NCBI RefSeq assembly: GCF_032854445.1
Contig: NC_088301.1
Location: forward strand, 3,658,001 to 3,722,000
Origin: Liolophura sinensis
Lineage: Eukaryota > Mollusca > Polyplacophora > Chitonida > Chitonidae
Length of the DNA stretch: 64,000 bases
Direction of reading: 5' to 3'
Both the position numbers and the translations under genes were made by a program. The notes under the pieces are model-generated. The model made no database searches. It was not told the DNA's origin and was given only the letters and a program-made list of their open reading frames with translations. Numbering within the stretch: position 1 is the stretch's first letter; each line of letters starts with the position of its first letter. This document shows positions 12,501 through 21,500 of this stretch, piece after piece.

Positions 12501-15500
12501 AGCACTCCTGTGAAAGAAATCCCATATAAAAGTTTAATTTCTGTTCAATTAAATCTGCTTTATTAGACCGATGTTGTAATATTCTGGATTGTCAGCAAAG
12601 CCAGCAGTCACATATTAATCTCCTAATGGAGTATCATCCAAAAAGTAAAGTGAAACAGTGTTTAATGGTTTTTCTTGCAACAAAGAATTGGGGTATGTCT
12701 GTACTCAGATTTTTCACCTACAGCAATATTGGCTCATCTGTCCAAGATGGTAAGGTGAAACAACCTACAAGACAGATCCAAACTTCTATAACCCTTGACC
12801 ATTTTTGTATTACATATAAGGAAGACGATCAAAGTCCGATGACGTAAACAGAACGGAAGAGTCTACTATAAAACAGAATGTTGTTTTCTCCGACACAAAT
12901 AAATGACGGGAATCACACACCAGATGTACCAAAACAATATCTGGCGACGTTGTTAATTTCATTCCATCCTTGGCGAAAGCTTTTGCGACATCATGACGTT
13001 GTATGGATGTGAAGTATTTACAAGACTATAGTTTTCCATGCTTATTTAGAAGATAACACACTTTAAATGTTTTGGGGAGGGTTATAGAATTAATATATTG
13101 TTTCCTGCTATGGGGGTCTAGAGGGCAGTTTTATAGTCAATAAAGTGGACGTGCTTTAAAAATTTTAAGTTTCAGGCTACACCTTCAAAGTAAAATAATA
13201 AGCTCGTTCACCTTACTGACTATGAATCTGCCACTAGACACCCAGAGTATGAAACATTATTTCTTAACTGAACATCCATACAGGCTTACATGTTCTAGAT
13301 TAACATTCAGTCAATATAAATACAATTCCACCTATGTCCTTTTGATAAAATTAAACTGCATGGTTCCTCGAACGCTTAGTGGACATCGTTCTGTTAGATT
13401 TCTTTCTGTCTTTTTTTGATTGATGTTTTCGCCATACTCAAACATATTTCACTTTCTAGCCAACCAGTATTTCAGTTCGAACAAATTGGGCAGAGCTCAG
13501 GAGAAACCCATCTGCAGGTTGCTTGCACATCTTCCCACATACAACTGGAAGGGAAGCCATCATGAGTGCTATTTGAACTCACAGCCACTGCACTGGAGAG
13601 AGGCTCATCAGTTACTGTGCTGTGCTAACACGCCAACCACTCAACCACGTAAGGCCTCTGTGTGTTAGATGTATATGTATCTGTGTACACACATACATGT
13701 ATGCACTTACCCAGCAATCCTCTTCAACTCCATGTCTGAAAATGTTGCCACACTGAAAAGAAAAATCACACATCATACAGTACAGTCCTTGTCAAAATAT
13801 TGTTGTTTTCACAAGTCACAAAAGTCAACTGTAACCTTTAATGTCATGCTTGGACGTCATTATGCTTTGACATGATTTCTGGATGTCATTAACTTGTAAT
13901 GTCATTTCTGGATGTCATTAACCTGTAATGTCATTTCTGGATGTCATTAACCTGTAATGTCATTTTGCAGGCCATTATTTAAGAAATAAAGCACAGTTTG
14001 CCATGATCAAATAACCCAGATAATGAACAGTAGATGGGAGTTGTCCCCTGTCTGAGAACAAGAGGCTGGAGGCCTCCTGTGTGGCAAACTACGTTTTACT
14101 TATATACTAACATACTATTATGAAATAATGGAGCATTTAGGGAGAAAAATAACACCAAAAACAACCGATCTCTTCTTTTTGTGAATATGCAACGATCTAG
14201 ATTGTTTTGTTATGATTTTGGGCAAGTCCATGCCAATGGAATGGGTGGGAAATGAATCATCCAATCAGAGCGAGACACGTGACAGTTATTGACCAATAAA
14301 TGCACATTTCCCGCCAGCACCTCTCCATGTCAGTTTGAGCTCTAAATTCGAACAAGTATGTAACTCCTCAGGCTGGATTTGTTCCAGTGGCCAGTTCCAG
14401 ACATCATTCCATGTATTCCAACACCAGCACTGCTCAGAACAGGGGCTGCAGTGGAGCGGAGATAGTGTTTTGTGTACCGCCAACTGAGTCCTGCATCACG
14501 GGAGATGTTTGCCATCATCGTGCACAAGCTGTTCACTCCCATCGCTTGCATGTAACACTTGCAATCTGCTGCTTACGAAAGAGGACCTTAAAAAAACACA
14601 TGGCGGGTGCCCATGTTGCACTTGTCCAGATGTAGTCCCTAGATGCTAGTTGTTTGATCTCAGCTCTTTATATCTCCTACACACGATAAGAGATTATTGG
14701 CCACATGATGTCAGTACTGGTAAATCTCTCACCTCTAAACTTAGCTGCATGACCAATAACGTGTAAATTCATTTTGCCTTTGTCCTCGGAAAACGTGATC
14801 TGTCAAATTTTGAAGAAAACAGACGTTCTGACAGCACAGCCCAGCACCTCTATTTTATTAGCGAAATGGAACCATCCCTGCATCCACGACAAGGATGTCA
14901 AATGTGTTTTGATTATCCATTTGAGCACACTTCGCTCACCTTGGCCTCTGGTGTTAAAGTTTTTGGAGGTATGTTCGAATCTGTAATATCACTTGGCATG
15001 TCATTATTTTTTAATATAATTTTCACACCTTCTTAGTTTGCAACCAAAAGTTTGAAAGTAAAATGTTACCCAGATCAAGCAGACCACAGACAGATCAGTA
15101 AGACCTACCTGTGACGAGTGTCAGAGGCCCCCACCACAAAATGGCAGATCACATCCTGCTCTGGGAACACGTCCCCGCCGAGAAATCGCAGGATTCCCAT
15201 CTTGGCCTTCTCCAAGCTCTCTGGTGACAAAGGACCGTCTCCAATTACGCGTTTGTATGCATACTCACTCAGTCCACCTGGGACAGTGGGAGTGGATGCT
15301 GAACCTGAAGGGGGCACTGCTCCAGTAGGGGGAACTCCACCAGCTGCAGGGGGAGCTGTTCCTGCAGTAGGTGGACCACCTTCCTGTTCAGGCTGAGGCG
15401 GTGCAGCTGGAGTTGCTGAAGATGGGGGAACACTGAAACGAAATGTTCACAGGAATCAGAAATAGTCTTTTTTTTTCTTTCCTTTTACAGGTCATGACCT

Positions 15501-18500
15501 CTCTCAACAGACTTGAGTTTGAGCTGAGGACAAACAGTTAACTATGGTCAAGCATTATTACATTATTACATCAACCACTATACAAGACACAATAAAGCTT
15601 TTATCTCTTGCTCAAATCTCAGTTTGCTACATGAAGTTGGGCAAAGGAGGCTTCTTAAACTTTGCTTAGGATAGTATCATCTTTCATTCACAGCATCGGA
15701 CATAACTGTTTAAAAATGAATGTGTAGTTATTGGAAGACTTTCACAAGAAGCCACAGTTGGTAAAGTTTATGGTGCTAGCCTTGTTTCTTACTGAGCCAC
15801 TTATTCAGCTTTTTTTGTGAAATGCAGTTATTCAACGAACCTGATACAGTATCTAGCACATAACCAAAACACTATCATGGATAATGTTACTCCCAAAGTG
15901 ACTACCACCATAATGATGGGTAAATTCTAACTACGGAATATGTCCTTAATGTGTTCGCTTGGTTTTGTTGTCCTGATGTCAGACAGATAGAGGAATGTCA
16001 AAGGAGAGAAGGCACATAAAGCCTGGTGACCATGGGAAAAGCCATTAAAAGCTGGATGTCTCAATACCACAGATTTCACAAAAAAGTTGGTGTCAAACAT
16101 AGCACCTTATACCACTTGCCAGTGAAGACCCTGTTATTTTGTCTCAAGGGTTGACAGAGTGAATGGGCAGAGGGTGTTCAAAACCTTGTACAAGCCACAT
16201 ACCTATATGGGAAAAGTAGAACATCAAGTAGAAACTCCAGGAGAAGCTTTGATGCTTGTGGCTTATCAGAAAAACTAAACATAGCTTTTCTTTTCTCCAC
16301 ATTTTCAGGCAGTTTGATATGGCCCAGAACAGGTAGTAACAACTGTAACAAACTGCAGAAACAAAACAATGCGTAGAGAATTTCAACACTGTTGTTTATG
16401 AACTGCATAAAGATGTACTACTGAATGAAAATTTGCAAAGTACAATGTTTACATGTCCTGAAACCTGAAGACAACTTTTAAAAGACATCCACATGGTGAA
16501 TATTTAATGTAACAGAGCTATGAGCACTGAAGATAATTTTTAAGGAAACAATCAGCATCTAGGAAACCCAGTATAACTTTGACTTATAAAATGACATTCA
16601 TTTTATGGATGGTAGAAACCATGGTAAAACAGCAACCTTACCACGATACTTAAGATAGGTGTGATGTGTAGACAGACTTATATGCTATATTGATGGAATC
16701 CAAATGGCCTTTAAAAGATTAGTGTCCAGATTTAGCTACTTGTTTTAATTATAAAGATAGATGGCCAACCAAAGTCAAGCTGGCCTAAATAACCCGGGAA
16801 TTCATATCAAAACGATGTCATTTTCAAGATGGATTCTAGATACACGGAAGACAGAGCCGTGAACTCTCAGTGGATGACTTTGAAGTTCTGATTTATGACA
16901 CTGACCTCTTGCCAGACTTCAGATTCTGACTTTTCAGACACATTTCGTGTGTATATCAGATTTAATATTTACTATTCTTTCCTTCTGTCCGCTTCAAATA
17001 ATCATTCTATTCCACGACTGATTCTAAATTCATACCCATTTGCGATGACAACTACCGGTACATGTTACTGACGGAATTGGACTGAATTGGACATTCTGTG
17101 TTGTGTACAAGTCAGGGATGTTGAGAGGACAGCCTTGGAGGAGGGCCAGTTATCGTGCATATGTCAACATCATGGGTATCAGGCAAATTGTCCCAGTAAA
17201 GACATCCTGGGTTGTGTACAAGTCAGGGATGTTGAGAGGACAGCCTTGGAGGAGGGCCAGTTATCGTGCATATGTCAACATCGTGGGTATCAGGAAAATT
17301 GTCTCAATAAAGACATCCTGGGTTGTGTACAAGTCAGGAATGTTGAGAGGACAGCCTTGGAGGAGGGCCAGTTATCGTGCATATGTCAACATCGTGGGTA
17401 TCAGGAAAATTGTCTCAATAAAGACATTCTGTGTTGTGTACAAGTCAGGGATGTTGAGAGGACAGCCTTGGAGGAGGGCCAGTTATCGTGCATATGTCAA
17501 CATCATGGGTATCAGGAAAATTGTCTCAATAAAGACATCCTGGGTTGTGTACAAGTCAGGGATGTTGAGAGGACAGCCTTGGAGGAGGGCCAGTTATCGT
17601 GCATATGTCAACATCATGGGTATCAGGAAAATTGTCTCAATAAAGACATCCTGCGTTGTGTCTGACACCGTTATGACTACAGTGGGTTTAGCTTCAGGTT
17701 TAATCGACTCCTGTCCCAGTAGTGGCCAAATCTTTTGAGTTCAACTGTATTTTTCTTGTAGCTTTACATGTGAATACATGTGCTGACCAGGACCATGGTG
17801 AATGCATGTGCTGAGAAGGACCATGGTGAATGCATGTGCTGACAAGGACCATGGTGAATGCATGTGCTGAGAAGGACCATGGTGAATGCATGTGCTGACA
17901 AGGACCATGGTGAATGCATGTGCTGAGAAGGACCAGGGTGAATACATGTGCTGACAAGGACCATGGTGAATGCATGTGCTGAGAAGGACCATGGTGAATA
18001 CATGTGCTGACAAGGACCATGGTGAATACATGTGCTAAGAAGGACATGGTGAATACATGAACTATTTTCTTGTCCATGTCAATGACTGAACTTAGTAGTC
18101 AATGATCTTTTGATCACAAATTTGACTGCTTAGTTAATGCTATTAAATGGGATATGTCAAACTTTCTACGGGCCAGAACTGAAATGCCTTTTCTTCAATT
18201 GCTAGAGGTTTTGGAAGGCAGACATTTTTGTCCTGTATGGTGCCCGTACCTGTCCTGTTGAGGCTGAGGTTTACTCTCCAGGCAGCTGATGAGGATGGCT
18301 GCCTTCTCAGCCTGCTCCTCTATTTCCATCCGAGGATAACCCATCTTTATGTAGAGGATACTGAAATTCTGAAAACAACATCCAAAGTAAAGTGATGAGA
18401 CAGATACTGAGAGGGAATGACGACACCATGCCTCAAATACTGGTTTTGTCAAGCCTGAAAATAGATGCCGGACACTTTTTATTTATTTATTTGATTGGAG

Positions 18501-21500
18501 TTTTACACCATACTCAAGAATATTTCACTTTTAAGACGGCCGCCAGCATTATGGTGGGAGGAAACCGGGCACAGCCCGGGGGAAACCCATTGGACAATTT
18601 TGCTCATGTAACATAATACTGGACCATGGTGATGGTTTGCTGGTACATAACCAATGCTGCCATGTCATGTCTGGATTAATGTGTGTTGTTTGCCAGATGA
18701 AGTTGCACACAAATTGCACAAGTTCCAACAGTGGACAATTATCATCTTTTGGCCGAAACATACAACAGATTTACAGTGGACATTTTGCCGCTCAATGCTC
18801 AGTCTATGTTGCCATGACTCTGGTGATCAGATTTTTTAAATTTCCTTTAAAAGACCAACACTCTAAATTCACTTTGGATTTGCATCGAGACGGAAAAGAA
18901 GCAACAACCATGCATTTATTTATGTGTCAATGCGAACTCCTTGATACTGTATCAGCTCAAGCAGTCAGTCAGAAAAAGTGATTTATCAAATGAATGAACT
19001 ATTGCTACAGAAATGAACAAAGCAGGCCACTTACTGTGACAAATGGAGAAGACGCTGGGTCTTGGTATTGCATCAACAGTGCATCTACAGGTAGCTTCAC
19101 CTTAGGGCGGCTCTTCAGCCTCTTGTTCACATGGATCAAAAGCTCCATCACCTGAAATACACAGGTGAATTACAGCACTTATAAACAAATCATCATAGGA
19201 TTTATTTACTTATTTATTTGAATGGTGTTTTACGCCGTACTCAAGAATATTTCACTTATACAACGGCAGCCAGCATTATGGTGGGTGGAAACCGGGCAGA
19301 GCCCAGGGGAAACCCACGACCCTCCGCAGGTTGTTGGCAGACCTTAACACGTACAGCTGAAATCATCAAAGGAATTATCAAACTTGTAAAAGAGAGAATT
19401 ATAGACACTGTAAATGAGTCAGGTAAATTACAGCCCTCACAAATAATTTTGTTTATTGGACTGGTATTTTCTGCCATAGGTACGAATATTTGACTTATAC
19501 ATGTAAGAAAGCAACCAGCATTATGTCCCCTCATAAATGAGACTTTAATCAATCATCATGATTTATTTATTTTTTTGATTGGTGTTTTACGCCGTACTCA
19601 AGAATATGTCACTTATACGACAGCGGACAGCATTATGGTGGGAAGAAATTGAGAAGAACCCGGCGGAAGAAGCCCACTGCCATCCGCAGGTTGCTGGCAG
19701 ATGTTCTCACGTCAATTATCATGGGGATCACATGTACAACTCTTCCATAGAAGTCATGTAAATTACAACAAATGTATTAAAGCGGGTTGTTGTACTTTAA
19801 AATCAATACCATCAAACAATGGGCTTGATAATACAAGTCTACATGAACCTCTGTCATATAATAACACCTTAAAAATATTTCTATGCGGATATCTTAAGCT
19901 TATACAATATTTAGTACAAACAATATTTACATGTTATCACAAAATTCATACAAAGTGCATTAAAATAAGCTGACATCAACTGTCTGAAACATTTCAATTA
20001 GAAATTTTTTTAGGTAATTTTTCAATACATAGATAATGTACTATTTCTTTTGTTCTTGATTTTACTTGTTGCTTAACAATTTCCACTATGAACAAATCAA
20101 TTTGTAATTTACCTTTTTCCGAACAGTTTCTTCTGGACTGCATAATTTCAGCAGCACGGGTGGCAGGAATTTACTAAGTCTGACTTCTAACTGTTCATCT
20201 GTCTCTGCTGACCCAACGCGAAAGAACACTCGTTCCAGCAAGGCTGAAAAATAGGGTGTATGAGTGTTACACAGTATGGTAAACTGCAAATGTGAAAACT
20301 TCATGCTGTTACAAAAATGTTTCATTTTCACTACAGATCATAATAGTTCATCGCCCCTTCAATGTGGTCAAAACTCTCACATTACATTTCTAGTGCGTAC
20401 CTGTTATATCTACCTCTAATGTGCAGGGTGCAGTTTTCTCAGTCCATCTTTGGACTCACTGTCCTGTTTTATAATTATGATCTCATTGTAATACTGAGTC
20501 CATCCTTGTCTCTCAACAAACATGGCACAGATTTGAAACCCTTACCACCTTCCCATTCACAACAACCAAACTCCCCTCCTCATTATTATGTTATATAATT
20601 GTACATTATTATTACAATTATTATTTATTCTATAATGTGACTCTCACATCATAGACTGTTTTTGCTAGAAAATTTCGCACCAGCAACCCACCAGATCAGC
20701 AAAACTGATTTTTCTAGGCCACATGGTTGAGTATACTAGCATTTGATTTTGAGCACAACTGTTCAACAGCTTTTTCTTGAAAACCGATGAATGATCGATC
20801 TAAACTTTAGCATGTCCGTAGGCTGAGCCTAGTTGCACTAAGTCTGAGAAAACCATTCACTTTCAGTAAAACCTCTGGAAGCTCACCATTGGCCAAATAT
20901 ATGTCATAACTTCAAATTCTGGTATAACTTTCAGACTTTATTTTTTGTCTGTATCTTTGTAACTTTTTGACCTGTAAATCGAAAAGTAAGAGCACTAGAA
21001 CTTTGAAACTTTCCCCACACTGTTTCCCGAGGAATGTTCTTCCTGTATGTTAATGTGAGAACAGAACTGAACACCAACCTTCAGAGATAGAAATACAAGC
21101 CAGTTACTCATCTTAGTATCTTGTGAATAATTACAAATGCATCTTCTGAAACTGTATACCATGATGCCTTCTGAGGGCTGTTGTCTTAAGTAATGAACTC
21201 TCTGTGGGGGAGTACAAAAGCCTCTATTGCCACATAAAAAATATAACCTGGTTCAAAAGTTTTTTTCAATCAGTCATTCACCAACAGATGTACCTGTAGG
21301 CATGCCCATAATTTGGGAAAGCTCCTTACAATATATTATCAGCGGGATACATACAAGCTGTAAATTTCCATAATATTTTATTGAGGCTTTTTATTGTGAG
21401 TTTGTTATCTGGTACTAATTTCTAAAGCCAGTATCTGCAGCAGTTATAGTGAATGCAGTCTTGAGTTTTGTAATTCATATACCCACATAATCTTTGCATA

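Noticed and set aside
14286-14635. Overlapping 65-82 codon frames in ECPAS intron 6
   Set aside because: Both strands are open, there is no family resemblance, and the ECPAS frame is complete without them.
17087-18077. Frames of 79-211 codons in ECPAS intron 4
   Set aside because: Products of the 111-bp and 28-bp arrays.
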